24,297 nucleotides of DNA from Gp6-AA40 sp050742535 (GTDB lineage Bacteria; Acidobacteriota; Vicinamibacteria; Vicinamibacterales; UBA2999): the NCBI GenBank assembly GCA_050742535.1, contig JBOGIQ010000051.1:1-24297 (forward strand), in the 5' to 3' direction. Shown piece by piece: positions 1-7,097 of the stretch. The position numbers and the translations under genes were made by a program. Position 1 is the stretch's first letter. Every line of letters begins with the position of its first letter. The notes below the pieces were generated by a model. That model worked only from the letters and a program-made list of their open reading frames with translations. It made no database searches and was not told the origin of the DNA.

Positions 1-167
1 GTGGTCAGCCCGAGATAGTTGTTCGACGAGAGATTGACGACCGAGCGGTGGTCGACCGACGTGTGGGCGCGCTGCTCGTCGTCGAGAACGCGCAGGCGGC
101 GATAGAGCCCCTGCTCGCGCAGCGAGACCAGCTCTGCTGAAAGATATTGGAGAGGATCGGCGCGCAC
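1..167 (-). CDS. Glycine C-acetyltransferase / 8-amino-7-oxononanoate synthase family, N-terminus only
   Basis: The window edge cuts this gene; only about 55 N-terminal residues are visible. Read on the minus strand from a GTG at 167 it gives an N-terminus beginning MRADPLQYLSAEL, followed by REQGLYRRLRVL and the NLSSNNYLGLT motif. That order (a short helix, the QGLYR segment, then SNNYLGL) is typical of alpha-oxoamine synthases such as Kbl and BioF, PLP enzymes that condense an acyl-CoA with glycine or alanine. The start lies 18 bases after the stop of the AI-2E-family gene, with a purine-rich AGGGCAGG stretch between them, so it is probably the third gene of the minus-strand run starting at 2471. 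With a QGLYR segment Kbl seems more likely than BioF, but the visible part cannot decide between them. Confidence 0.8.
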   Translation of the reverse strand, partial: MRADPLQYLSAELVSLREQGLYRRLRVLDDEQRAHTSVDHRSVVNLSSNNYLGLT

Positions 168-185
168 GGGCCGATTCTACCTGCC

Positions 186-1223
186 CTACTCCTCTGCCGG
201 TTCGGCCATGAATTCCTGGAACACCACCTGCAGAATTGCCGCCGTCGGCACCGCGAGGATTGCGCCGACGATACCCAGGAGCGATCCGCCAAGGAGCAGC
301 GCGATGATCACGATACCGGCGCTGACTCCGACCTGCCGTTCCATGACCTTCGGGACGAGCACGTGGTTTTCGACCTGCTGCTGGAGCAGGAAGAAGATCG
401 CGACGGCGAGCGCGATCGTCGGCGAGACCGTCAGCGCAACGCCAACGGCGGGAATTGCCGAGAGAATCGGCCCGACGACCGGAATCATTTCCCCGAGCCC
501 GGCAATCAGCGCGAGCACGTAGAAGTACGGCACGTTCATCAGCCACAGCGCGACACCTGCCGTCGTGCCGATGATCGCGGCGAGCGCCAGCTGCCCCGCG
601 AGCCACGCGCTTACCTTCGACGAGATCCGGCGGCTCGCATCCTCGACGCGGCCGCGCTCCGACTTCGGAAACAGGGCGAGGAAGTTCCTGAACATCCCGC
701 GGCTGTCGAGCAGCAGGTAGAAAGCCAGGATCAGAATCGTGAGGAAGCCGAACACGCCGCCGACGAATCCGGATATCGCGCCGACAACGGTCGACACGGC
801 ATCGGGTCCGCTTCCGCCCGCCGCCTGTTGCACCGCCTCTCCGACCGACAGCTTGTGGGTGAGCAGGCCGCGCGCCATCAGCCATGTCTGCGCGCTGTCG
901 AGCAGCCCGGGTATCGCCGTCCAGAAGGCTCGTGCCTGTTCGATGAGCGGCGGCATCACGAGCACGGCGACGAGGACGAGCACGACCGCCAGCAGAAGGT
1001 AAACCTCGAGAATCGCCACCCAGCGCGGCAACGGTTTCGTACCTCTGATGCGCCGCCGCTCGAGACGCGTCACGACTGGCGACAGGCCAATCGCGACGAG
1101 TGCCGAGATGTAGATCAGGAGGAGAGCGCCGCGCACCAGATACGCGGCCCAGAGAAGCGCGACGGTGAGTGCAAGACCAGCGAGCGCATATCGAATGAGC
1201 GCTCGCGGGTCGGAAGCCGCCAC
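186..1223 (-). CDS. AI-2E family transporter (PF01594-type permease)
   Basis: A 345-residue integral membrane protein. Hydrophobic segments lie near residues 12-28, 30-46 and 66-88. After a long soluble stretch (about 90-205) come several more, including the segment ending in GEMIPVVGP and a last one rich in Ile, Leu and Gly. This layout (N-terminal helices, extended central soluble region, C-terminal helix bundle with a GE-x-IP-x-VGP motif) is that of the AI-2E transporter family, whose members have been linked to autoinducer-2 export or to Na+/H+ antiport; the substrate here is unknown. The GTG start follows the TAA stop of the upstream aminotransferase directly, indicating translational coupling. 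The length is normal for the family. Confidence 0.88.
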   Translation of the reverse strand: MAASDPRALIRYALAGLALTVALLWAAYLVRGALLLIYISALVAIGLSPVVTRLERRRIRGTKPLPRWVAILEVYLLLAVVLVLVAVLVMPPLIEQARAFWTAIPGLLDSAQTWLMARGLLTHKLSVGEAVQQAAGGSGPDAVSTVVGAISGFVGGVFGFLTILILAFYLLLDSRGMFRNFLALFPKSERGRVEDASRRISSKVSAWLAGQLALAAIIGTTAGVALWLMNVPYFYVLALIAGLGEMIPVVGPILSAIPAVGVALTVSPTIALAVAIFFLLQQQVENHVLVPKVMERQVGVSAGIVIIALLLGGSLLGIVGAILAVPTAAILQVVFQEFMAEPAEE

Positions 1224-2471
1224 TTAGTTGCGTCGCAGATAGTCGCCCGTGAACGCCGCCATGTCGGAATAGATTACGGCCAGCTCACGCGGGTCCGCGA
1301 GGAAAACGATCCGGAGAAATCCTTCCTCCGGCCGCATGCCGAAGCCCGACCCGTGCACGCAGAGGATGCCGGTCTCGCGCAGCAGCGCCAGCACGTAATC
1401 CTCGTCCGTCTTGCCCGGCGGCAGCGCCACGGACGGCAACACGTAGAACGCGGCGCGCGGGGCAACGCACGAGACGCCGGGAATGGCGTTCAGCATTTCA
1501 GCCGTCAGCCGGCCGCGCTCCGCCAATGCCTTGCGGAAGGCGGGCTGGTGCGACCGATCGCCCGTCAACGCAGCGACGATCGCATACTGCATCGGTCCCG
1601 GGCTGCACAGCCGGCCGTCGGCGAGCTTCTTGATCGCGGCCAGCGCGTCGTCCAGGCGCCGAGTCGGGCTGACGACGAGCCACCCCGCGCGCCAGCCGGG
1701 CGCGAGATACGCCTTCGACAGGCTGGACAGCGAGATGATCGGTGCGTCCGGTTCCAGCGTGCCGAGCGGAGGAACCGAGCCCTCGAATCCCAGATCGCCG
1801 TAGACCTCGTCGGCCAGAATCGTCAGATCGTGCCGCTCGGCGAAATCAATCAGCGCGCGGCGGACGGATGCGGGATACATCGTCCCGGTCGGATTGTTCG
1901 GGTCGATGACGACCAGGACTCGCGTGCGGTCGGTAACCAGGCTCTGCAGCGAGTCGAGATCCGGCAGCCAGTCGCGCCGCGGGTCCGTACGGTAGTAGCG
2001 CGGCACGGCGCCGATCTTGGCCAGCACCGCCGTGTAGAGCGGATAAGTCGGGAGCGGAACGAGGACTTCCTCGCCTTCGTTCACGAGCGCGTTCAGCGCC
2101 AGCTCGATCGCTTCCGATGTGCCGGTCGTTATCAGCACCCGATCCGGTGACACACCGACGCCACGCTGCTGATAGTCGGCGGCCACCGCCTCGCGGGCGG
2201 GCGCGATACCGGCGGACGCCAGGTAGCCATTGTGGCCGTCCCGCATCGCGGCGACGGCCGCTTCAACGATGTGGGGAGGGGTCTGGAACCCGAAGGCGAC
2301 CGGGTCGCCGATGTTCAGGTACCGGACCGTCATGCCGCGCGCCTCGACGGCACGGGCTTCGGCCACGATGTTCCGGATCGCGTAGGAAAACCGGTGAACG
2401 CGCGAAGCGACCGGTATGGCTCGACCGCTTTCTGTGGTTTGTTTCAAATGGCGAGGATCCCTGGAGCCCAT
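1224..2471 (-). CDS. PLP-dependent class I/II aminotransferase, AlaA-like
   Basis: A 415-residue fold-type I aminotransferase. Visible motifs: YLNIGDPVAFGF near 51-62, the PLP-phosphate region TTGTSEAIE near 115-123, PNNPTG at 191-196 (Asn binding the PLP ring oxygen), DEVY at 221-224, and SLSKAYLAPGWRAGW with the Schiff-base lysine at about 253. The sequence SRVHRFSYAIRNIV near residues 23-36 resembles alanine/aspartate aminotransferases of the AlaA type, which exchange amino groups between alanine or aspartate and 2-oxoglutarate. The exact substrate cannot be read from sequence. It leads the minus run with the AI-2E-family gene and the Kbl-like gene. The ATG at 2471 is used; the family-typical region begins around residue 20, so a later start is possible. 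Confidence 0.9.
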   Translation of the reverse strand: MGSRDPRHLKQTTESGRAIPVASRVHRFSYAIRNIVAEARAVEARGMTVRYLNIGDPVAFGFQTPPHIVEAAVAAMRDGHNGYLASAGIAPAREAVAADYQQRGVGVSPDRVLITTGTSEAIELALNALVNEGEEVLVPLPTYPLYTAVLAKIGAVPRYYRTDPRRDWLPDLDSLQSLVTDRTRVLVVIDPNNPTGTMYPASVRRALIDFAERHDLTILADEVYGDLGFEGSVPPLGTLEPDAPIISLSSLSKAYLAPGWRAGWLVVSPTRRLDDALAAIKKLADGRLCSPGPMQYAIVAALTGDRSHQPAFRKALAERGRLTAEMLNAIPGVSCVAPRAAFYVLPSVALPPGKTDEDYVLALLRETGILCVHGSGFGMRPEEGFLRIVFLADPRELAVIYSDMAAFTGDYLRRN

Positions 2472-2531
2472 CTTACACGTGCGCTGGGGGCCGATTGGAT
2501 GGGAGGCATTCTGCCCAGGCCGAAACCGGAC

Positions 2532-2569
2532 TTTTTACAGCGGAATGCGGCAATGATGAAGTTTTTACA
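2532..2569. repeat. Direct repeat of TTTTTACA, 30 bp apart
   Basis: TTTTTACA occurs at 2532-2539 and again at 2562-2569, exactly 30 bp apart (close to three helical turns). Both lie in the 202-bp spacer between the minus-strand aminotransferase and the plus-strand VWFA gene. Spacing and location would suit a regulator-binding pair, but an A/T-rich 8-mer repeated once is weak evidence and no regulator is known here. Confidence 0.3.
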
Positions 2570-2598
2570 CTGATCTTCGGTCCCCGAGCGGCGCCAAT

Positions 2599-2632
2599 AG
2601 CGTGATTCACCGCGTAAGTCGTTGATCACGCT
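2599..2632. promoter_or_regulatory. Inverted repeat AGCGTGAT / ATCACGCT upstream of the VWFA gene
   Basis: A perfect 8-bp inverted repeat has arms at 2599-2606 and 2625-2632 and an 18-nt spacer. It lies 41 bases before the GTG start of the VWFA gene in a divergent spacer. It could be an operator for a dimeric regulator or a hairpin in the 5' leader. No clear sigma-70 promoter is seen with it. Confidence 0.35.
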
Positions 2633-2673
2633 GGCTAACGGCCAATGGCAAGCGCATTGAAACAGCCGGCGGC

Positions 2674-3627
2674 GTGACGACGCGCACGCTGATTCCGACG
2701 GTCCTCGGCATACTGCTGGCGACCACCCTCTCCGAGACCCCGGCGTCGGGTGCGGCAGAGGCACAGGACCAGGTGACGTTCCGCGGCGGGGTGGATCTGG
2801 TCACCGCCACGGTCTCGGTGCGCGACCGGCGTGGGCGGGTCATCACCGATCTCAAGCAGACCGACTTCGAAATCATCGACGACGGCGCGCTGCGAAAGAT
2901 TCAGACATTCGAGTCGGGCGAGTCTCCGGTGAGCCTCGCGATACTGGTGGACATCAGCGGCAGTATGGCGGTTGGCGGCAACATCGAGCGCACCCGGACC
3001 GCGGTCACCGTGGCAATGGCGGCGCTTCGCAACGGATCCGACGAAGCCGCGCTGTTCACCTTCGACTCCAAGCTGCAGGAAATCGTGACCTTTACGTCCG
3101 ACCTTGCCCGCCTGCGGCGCGTGCGCCTGGAGGGAAAGCCCTGGGGTCAGACGTCGCTGTTCGACGCGGTGGCCGAGACGGCGCGTCTTGTCGCCGATCG
3201 GCCGAACCGGCACCGGGCGGTCTTTGTCATCACGGACGGCGTGGACACGGGCAGCCGTCTGAAACCGCCAGAGGTTTCAGCCATTGCGAGCGCGATCGAC
3301 GTGCCGGTCTATCTGTTGACGGTGGTGAACCCCGTCGATCACCCGGGCGGAGATTTTGGCGTGCTGACGGACGCGAAAGTCGCGGAGTCGGCGACTCTCG
3401 CCGACCTGGCACGCTGGACAGGCGGCGACATGCGGGTCGCGAGCATGCCTGAGCACACGGCGGAGGCCATCGTCGACCTGTTTTTTGAGCTTCGTCACCA
3501 GTACTTGATCAGCTTCGAGCCGGGAGAACGGGAGGGCTGGCACCCGCTCGAGATTAGGGCCCGAAAGAACGACCTTATCGTTCGCGCGCGCAGCGGCTAT
3601 ATGGCCGGGCGGCCGCGTCCCAGCTAA
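2674..3627 (+). CDS. Secreted VWFA-domain protein (acidobacterial type)
   Basis: A 317-residue protein with a hydrophobic N-terminal segment (about 6-20) followed by a possible cleavage region near SGA-AEA, so export is likely. Residues about 35-80 form a beta-rich lead-in with a VTDLKQTDFEIIDDG-like stretch (here ITDLKQTDFEI). From about 87 comes a von Willebrand factor A domain with an intact MIDAS motif DISGS (Asp93, Ser95, Ser97), GQTSLFDAV as the threonine region and ITDGVDTGS as the distal aspartate. This is the architecture of the VWFA-related family expanded in Acidobacteria (TIGR03436-like), probably involved in metal-dependent protein adhesion outside the membrane. The start is GTG 2674; an in-frame stop at 2623 rules out a much longer form. 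The OmpA-family gene follows 37 bases downstream. Confidence 0.85.
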   Translation: MTTRTLIPTVLGILLATTLSETPASGAAEAQDQVTFRGGVDLVTATVSVRDRRGRVITDLKQTDFEIIDDGALRKIQTFESGESPVSLAILVDISGSMAVGGNIERTRTAVTVAMAALRNGSDEAALFTFDSKLQEIVTFTSDLARLRRVRLEGKPWGQTSLFDAVAETARLVADRPNRHRAVFVITDGVDTGSRLKPPEVSAIASAIDVPVYLLTVVNPVDHPGGDFGVLTDAKVAESATLADLARWTGGDMRVASMPEHTAEAIVDLFFELRHQYLISFEPGEREGWHPLEIRARKNDLIVRARSGYMAGRPRPS

Positions 3628-3664
3628 TAACGTGAGTCGAGTATACAGAGGAGAAAACACGATT

Positions 3665-4363
3665 ATGCGTAAGAGCCTTGTTGCTGCATCCCTGCTCGCG
3701 CTGACCGTCGCCGTGGCGCCGGCGTGCGCGACAAAGAAATTCGTCCGCACCGAGGTTGGCGGGGTCAATCAGAAGGTCGACACGCTGACTGGCACGGTTG
3801 AAGAAACCCAGGAGCGCACGCGTCAGAACACCGAGCGCATCGGGGTCGTCGATCAGAAGGCCGAGGCCGCCGGCAAGGCTGCGGCGGGCGCCCAGAACAG
3901 CGCGGACGCGGCAGGCAAAGCCGCTGCTGCTGCGAACGAGCGCGCGAACCAGGTTGGAACCCAGCTCGGCGGACGCATCGACGAAGTCGTAGCATCTTCG
4001 CGCCGCCTCGTCTATGAAGTGACGCTCAGCGAAGATCAGGGCAACTTCAAGTTCGGAGGCACGGATCTTCCGGACACGGCGAAGGCCCGGCTCGACGAGA
4101 TCGTCACGTCTGCGAAGGCGGATCCGAAGGGGATCTACATCGAGATCGAGGGTCACACGGACAACGTTGGCAACCCGGCGTTCAACGAGAAGCTCGGAAT
4201 GGAGCGCGCCGAAGTCGTGAAGCGGTACCTCTACGAGCAGCATCAGGTTCCGCTGCACAAGATCAACGTGATCAGCTACGGCGAATCCAAGCCGGTTGCG
4301 CCGAACAACACGCGTGACGGCCGCGCGCAGAACCGCCGCGTCGTCGTTCGCATCCTGTCGTAG
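3665..4363 (+). CDS. OmpA-family outer-membrane lipoprotein
   Basis: A 232-residue envelope protein. The N-terminus MRKSLVAASLLALTVAVAPAC is a signal sequence ending in Cys21 (APAC, an imperfect lipobox), so a lipoprotein is likely. Residues about 30-115 are rich in Ala, Gln, Glu and Lys with repeated AAGKAA/AGKAAAAA segments, consistent with a coiled-coil spacer. The C-terminal 110 residues are an OmpA-like peptidoglycan-binding domain: IEGHTDNVG, then NEKLGMERAEVV, then YGESKPVAPN and GRAQNRRV. It probably anchors the outer membrane to peptidoglycan. The ATG at 3665 is preferred over an upstream GTG at 3632 because it starts the signal peptide and has AGAGGAG 11 bases upstream. The gene is followed directly by a palindrome and a strong terminator. 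Confidence 0.92.
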   Translation: MRKSLVAASLLALTVAVAPACATKKFVRTEVGGVNQKVDTLTGTVEETQERTRQNTERIGVVDQKAEAAGKAAAGAQNSADAAGKAAAAANERANQVGTQLGGRIDEVVASSRRLVYEVTLSEDQGNFKFGGTDLPDTAKARLDEIVTSAKADPKGIYIEIEGHTDNVGNPAFNEKLGMERAEVVKRYLYEQHQVPLHKINVISYGESKPVAPNNTRDGRAQNRRVVVRILS

Positions 4364-4387
4364 CTTCCGCCTTAAGGCGGAAGCTAC
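4360..4387. repeat. 28-bp perfect palindrome at the OmpA-family stop codon
   Basis: The arms GTAGCTTCCGCC (4360-4371) and GGCGGAAGCTAC (4376-4387) are exact reverse complements around a TTAA centre, so the whole 28 bp is self-complementary. The left arm includes the last base of the final sense codon and the TAG stop of the OmpA-family gene. There is no T-tract after it, so it is not itself a normal intrinsic terminator; that role falls to the hairpin 11 bases further on. It resembles a REP-type dispersed palindrome. Confidence 0.8.
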
Positions 4388-4398
4388 TTAGCCGAACA

Positions 4399-4429
4399 GG
4401 GCACCCGCACCCGCGGGTGCCCTTTTTTT
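4399..4429 (+). terminator. Rho-independent terminator after the OmpA-family gene
   Basis: A 10-bp perfect GC-rich stem GGGCACCCGC / GCGGGTGCCC (4399-4408 with 4413-4422) with a 4-nt loop ACCC is followed at once by seven T residues (4423-4429). This is a textbook intrinsic terminator reading in the plus direction. Confidence 0.95.
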
Positions 4430-4492
4430 GTGCCCGGTTTGGGCTCAGCTGCGCCCGTTTGCCTCCACAATGCACATTCGAATTCAGCGCTG

Positions 4493-5266
4493 ATGGCTGT
4501 TTACGAATGGATGGTCGCCGCCTACTTTGCGGCGTTGATGCTGACGGCGTGGCTACTCCCGCTGTGGACGAAGCCGCGGCTTCAGGCCAGCGCGCTCGGC
4601 ATTGCGGTCTTGCTCACGGTGTTCGCCGTCACTCCGTTCGCGCCGCAGAGGTTCCGCGAATGGGTGCCGATTGCGTATCTGATCGCGGGATATTGGATGC
4701 CCGCGCTCCTCGTTCCGCCGGCCGCGGGCCGGCGCTTCGAGGACTGGCTCCGCAGAACCGACGTCCGCTTTCGGCCGGTCCTGCCGGCAGTTCCGCAGAC
4801 ACTCAGGCCTGTGGCCGAACTGGGATATCTCCTCTGTTATCCCATGGTGCCGCTGTCGTTCAGCGTTGTCTGGCTGGCCGGCGGCAGTGAGGACGTCCAG
4901 CGCTTCTGGCTGGCGGTCCTCCTGTCTGGCTACGCGTGCTACGTGACCTTGCCATGGCTCGTCAGCCGGCCTCCTCGGCTTCAGCCGGGTCAGGTTGCAC
5001 GCACCGGCGCGCTGGAGAAGCTCAATGCGCATGTGCTGGGCCGCGTCAGCCATCGCCTCAACACGTTTCCAAGCGGGCACGTCGCTGTCGGCGCGGCAGC
5101 CGCGGCCAGCGTTGCGGTGGTTTCCGTTCCCGCTGGTGCCGCGCTCGCCGCCATCGTCGCGGCGATTAGCGTCGGAGCCGCCGCCGGCGGTTATCACTAT
5201 GTGATCGATGTTGTTTCGGGGTTGGCGATCGCGGCCGCCGCGGTCGTCCTGGCAGGAATCCCGTAG
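4493..5266 (+). CDS. PAP2-superfamily membrane phosphatase-like protein
   Basis: A 257-residue polytopic membrane protein with hydrophobic segments near 8-25, 34-50, 57-75, 108-130, 138-156, 197-220 and 222-255. Two PAP2 signature blocks are visible: FPSGHVAVG (Ser194, Gly195, His196) and GGYHYVIDVVSG (His235, Asp239), which supply the catalytic histidine pair of the family. The first family block (K-x6-RP) is not recognisable, so this resembles the inositolphosphotransferase/Aur1-like branch more than classical lipid phosphatases. A phospholipid or polyprenyl-phosphate substrate is plausible but not shown. The ATG at 4493 is chosen because the frame upstream of it runs into the terminator and reads as unlikely peptide. 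No clear ribosome-binding site is seen. Confidence 0.8.
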   Translation: MAVYEWMVAAYFAALMLTAWLLPLWTKPRLQASALGIAVLLTVFAVTPFAPQRFREWVPIAYLIAGYWMPALLVPPAAGRRFEDWLRRTDVRFRPVLPAVPQTLRPVAELGYLLCYPMVPLSFSVVWLAGGSEDVQRFWLAVLLSGYACYVTLPWLVSRPPRLQPGQVARTGALEKLNAHVLGRVSHRLNTFPSGHVAVGAAAAASVAVVSVPAGAALAAIVAAISVGAAAGGYHYVIDVVSGLAIAAAAVVLAGIP

Positions 5267-5277
5267 GGTACATGTGC

Positions 5278-5304
5278 GTGCGTCGCGGCGGGGACGCGAC
5301 GCAC
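5278..5304 (+). other. 10-bp hairpin after the PAP2 gene
   Basis: GTGCGTCGCG (5278-5287) pairs perfectly with CGCGACGCAC (5295-5304) over a 7-nt loop, starting 12 bases after the PAP2 stop codon. No T-tract follows, so it may protect a 3' end or assist Rho-type termination. The remaining spacer to 5483 contains only a small CCGTC/GACGG hairpin near 5410; I see no tRNA or ORF in it. Confidence 0.5.
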
Positions 5305-5483
5305 ACACCCCCAGCACTGCATGGCGACATGCCAAACAGGGCCAGGTGTGATCGGGGGAGCACGAAACAGACCACTCGCAATCCAAGGCAGCACAACGAC
5401 TTACATCCGCCGTCCCGACGGTGTCCTTACGGGGCCGGAAAGCTCTTTCGCGTACCGGCAAAATCGACGCGCGTTCCGTCCAC

Positions 5484-5489
5484 TAGACT
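5484..5489 (+). promoter_or_regulatory. Putative -10 box TAGACT for the SDR gene
   Basis: TAGACT ends 9 nt before the ATG at 5499 and there is no Shine-Dalgarno sequence between them. The predicted transcript would start at or within a few bases of the start codon. No convincing -35 box is visible. This is the weakest of the leaderless-type promoters in the window. Confidence 0.35.
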
Positions 5490-5498
5490 TATCGCCGA

Positions 5499-6239
5499 AT
5501 GGAGCTTGCTGGACGGGTCGCCCTCATCACCGGAGGGCGGAGAATCGGCGCCGTGGTGGCGACCGAGCTGGCGCGCGGCGGCGCTGATATCGCGCTCGCC
5601 TACCGGCGTTCGCGCGCCGAGGCGGAAGAGACTGCGGATAGTATTCGTGCGCTGGGCCGGCGCGTGCTTCTCATCCAGGCGGATCTTTCGAGCCCTGCCT
5701 CATGCGAGCGCGTCGTGGATGACACCGTCGATGCCTTCGGCCGTCTCGACGTGCTGATCAACATGGCGTCGAGGTACGTCGCCAAGCCCGTGGACGAACT
5801 GACACTCGAGGACTGGAACAGCCAGCTTGCCGTCGACCTCAGCGCCAGCTGGCTGTGCGCGCGCGCCGCGATTCCGCACATGCGCCGGCTGCGCGGCGGC
5901 CGCATCATCAATTTCGCCGACTGGGTCGCGCGAAGCGGACGGCCACGGTACACAGGCTACCTGACATACTACGTGGCGAAGGCGGGAGTGATCGCGCTGA
6001 CCGAAGCGCTGGCTCTCGAGCTGGCGCCCGATCAGATTCTGGTCAACGCGATCGCCCCGGGTCCGATTGTGGCGCCCGAGTCCGTGTCTGATGAGGAGTT
6101 TGCGAAGGTCGAGGACGCGACACCGCTCGGCCACTGGGGCGGCGAGAACGAGATAGCCAAGGCCGTGCTCGCACTCGTGGACGGCGATTTCATCACCGGC
6201 GAAACCATTCGCGTCGACGGCGGACGGCATCTGAAGTAG
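5499..6239 (+). CDS. Short-chain dehydrogenase/reductase, pteridine-reductase-like
   Basis: A 246-residue classical-length SDR. The nucleotide-binding motif is TGGRRIG at 11-17, an RRIG variant typical of pteridine reductases (PTR1, FolM) rather than the usual TGxxxGIG. ADLSS near 61-65 and a weakly matching INMAS (usual NNAG) near 87-91 follow. The usual catalytic serine is replaced: INFADW places Asp at 141. The YxxxK pair is Tyr157 and Lys161. An Asp-Tyr-Lys arrangement is the one known in pteridine reductases, which use NADPH to reduce dihydrobiopterin or dihydrofolate. The ending GETIRVDGGRHLK is standard for SDRs. It is monocistronic and convergent with the Rieske fusion gene, 11 bases away. 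The substrate remains an inference. Confidence 0.85.
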   Translation: MELAGRVALITGGRRIGAVVATELARGGADIALAYRRSRAEAEETADSIRALGRRVLLIQADLSSPASCERVVDDTVDAFGRLDVLINMASRYVAKPVDELTLEDWNSQLAVDLSASWLCARAAIPHMRRLRGGRIINFADWVARSGRPRYTGYLTYYVAKAGVIALTEALALELAPDQILVNAIAPGPIVAPESVSDEEFAKVEDATPLGHWGGENEIAKAVLALVDGDFITGETIRVDGGRHLK

Positions 6240-6250
6240 ATCGCCGGCCG

Positions 6251-7027
6251 CTAGGCGGGCCTGACGCGGTGCGCGTCGTCGATCTCATATGTCCTGATTT
6301 TTTCCTGCGCCGGACCGCACTTGACTTCGCCGGTCTGCACGTCGAATTGCGATCCATGCCACGGGCACTGGACCGTGCCGCAGATCAGCGCGCCGTCCGA
6401 CAGCGGTCCGCCTCTGTGCGTGCACCGATCCTGGAAGGCGGCATAGCCATCTTCGGTGCGCGCCACGACGATTCGTGCCTCGTCCACATGGACAAGCTTC
6501 ATCTGGTTGACACCCAGAGGCGCAGCCGCCGAGGTCAGCGCGCGGCTGCCGGCGTGTGCCCGCTCTTCCTCCTGCCAACGTCCGGCATTCGCGTAGCGAT
6601 GATCGATTGCAATCTGGTTCCGGTAGACGAGTGTTCCGCCGAGAAAACCTGCAACCGACATGACCGCGGAACCGAGTCCCTGGAGGAGGAACGATGCCGT
6701 CGGACGGCGGCCGTTTCGCTCCAGCAGCCAGCTCGCTGTAAACAGTCCCAACCCCGTCGTGTTCAACAGCGCATGTTTTCGCGCCCGATCCTTGCCTGAG
6801 CTGTGCGGCGGCACGACGGCGAGGTAGTCGATGATGCCCGGCACCGCCGCGACCAGACCGGCGACGATGCCCGCAGGGATGAGGTACCCGGCGACGTCGC
6901 GCAGCTCACGTTTTTTTGACGCCGCTGCCGCAGCGCTGAAGCCGAACGCGCCGGTGAGAAACGCGAACGGGTAAACAATCAGCATCGGATGGAGTGGGTG
7001 TGATTTGAACGAAGCCCGGCTCTTCAT
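6251..7027 (-). CDS. DUF2231 membrane domain fused to a Rieske [2Fe-2S] domain
   Basis: A 258-residue protein in two parts. Residues about 1-135 form a DUF2231-type module with HPLHPMLIVYPFAF at the start and about four hydrophobic segments. A linker follows, then a C-terminal Rieske domain (about 160-258) with CTHRGGPL and CPWHGSQFD, giving the two Cys-x-His pairs that ligate a 2Fe-2S cluster, and a TGEVKCGPA segment. The Rieske part is of the soluble ferredoxin type (short, CTH/CPWHG). It probably relays electrons at the membrane; its partner is unknown. I use the ATG at 7027, which starts the conserved KSRASFKSHPLHP region; an in-frame GTG at 7048 would add seven residues. The gene is divergent from the metallo-hydrolase gene. 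Confidence 0.87.
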   Translation of the reverse strand: MKSRASFKSHPLHPMLIVYPFAFLTGAFGFSAAAAASKKRELRDVAGYLIPAGIVAGLVAAVPGIIDYLAVVPPHSSGKDRARKHALLNTTGLGLFTASWLLERNGRRPTASFLLQGLGSAVMSVAGFLGGTLVYRNQIAIDHRYANAGRWQEEERAHAGSRALTSAAAPLGVNQMKLVHVDEARIVVARTEDGYAAFQDRCTHRGGPLSDGALICGTVQCPWHGSQFDVQTGEVKCGPAQEKIRTYEIDDAHRVRPA

Positions 7028-7085
7028 GCTGCCCCGAGGTGCAAACACAAGACCGGACGAGGCTCAGCGGCGCACGCTGGTCCAC

Positions 7086-7091
7086 TAATAT
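7086..7091 (+). promoter_or_regulatory. -10 box TAATAT, leaderless start of the metallo-hydrolase gene
   Basis: TAATAT ends six bases before the GTG start at 7098. No Shine-Dalgarno sequence can fit between, so transcription would begin at the start codon itself. No clear -35 hexamer is seen. Confidence 0.55.
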
Positions 7092-7097
7092 CTTCGC

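Noticed and set aside
147..2150. A 667-codon open frame on the plus strand
   Set aside because: It lies antisense to the AI-2E-family and aminotransferase genes. Its product is rich in Arg, Asp, Glu, His and Gln with no domain, as expected for a shadow frame in GC-rich DNA.
5305..5483. A tRNA or small RNA gene in the PAP2/SDR spacer
   Set aside because: No cloverleaf, CCA end or promoter-terminator pair could be made out; only a small CCGTC/GACGG hairpin is visible.
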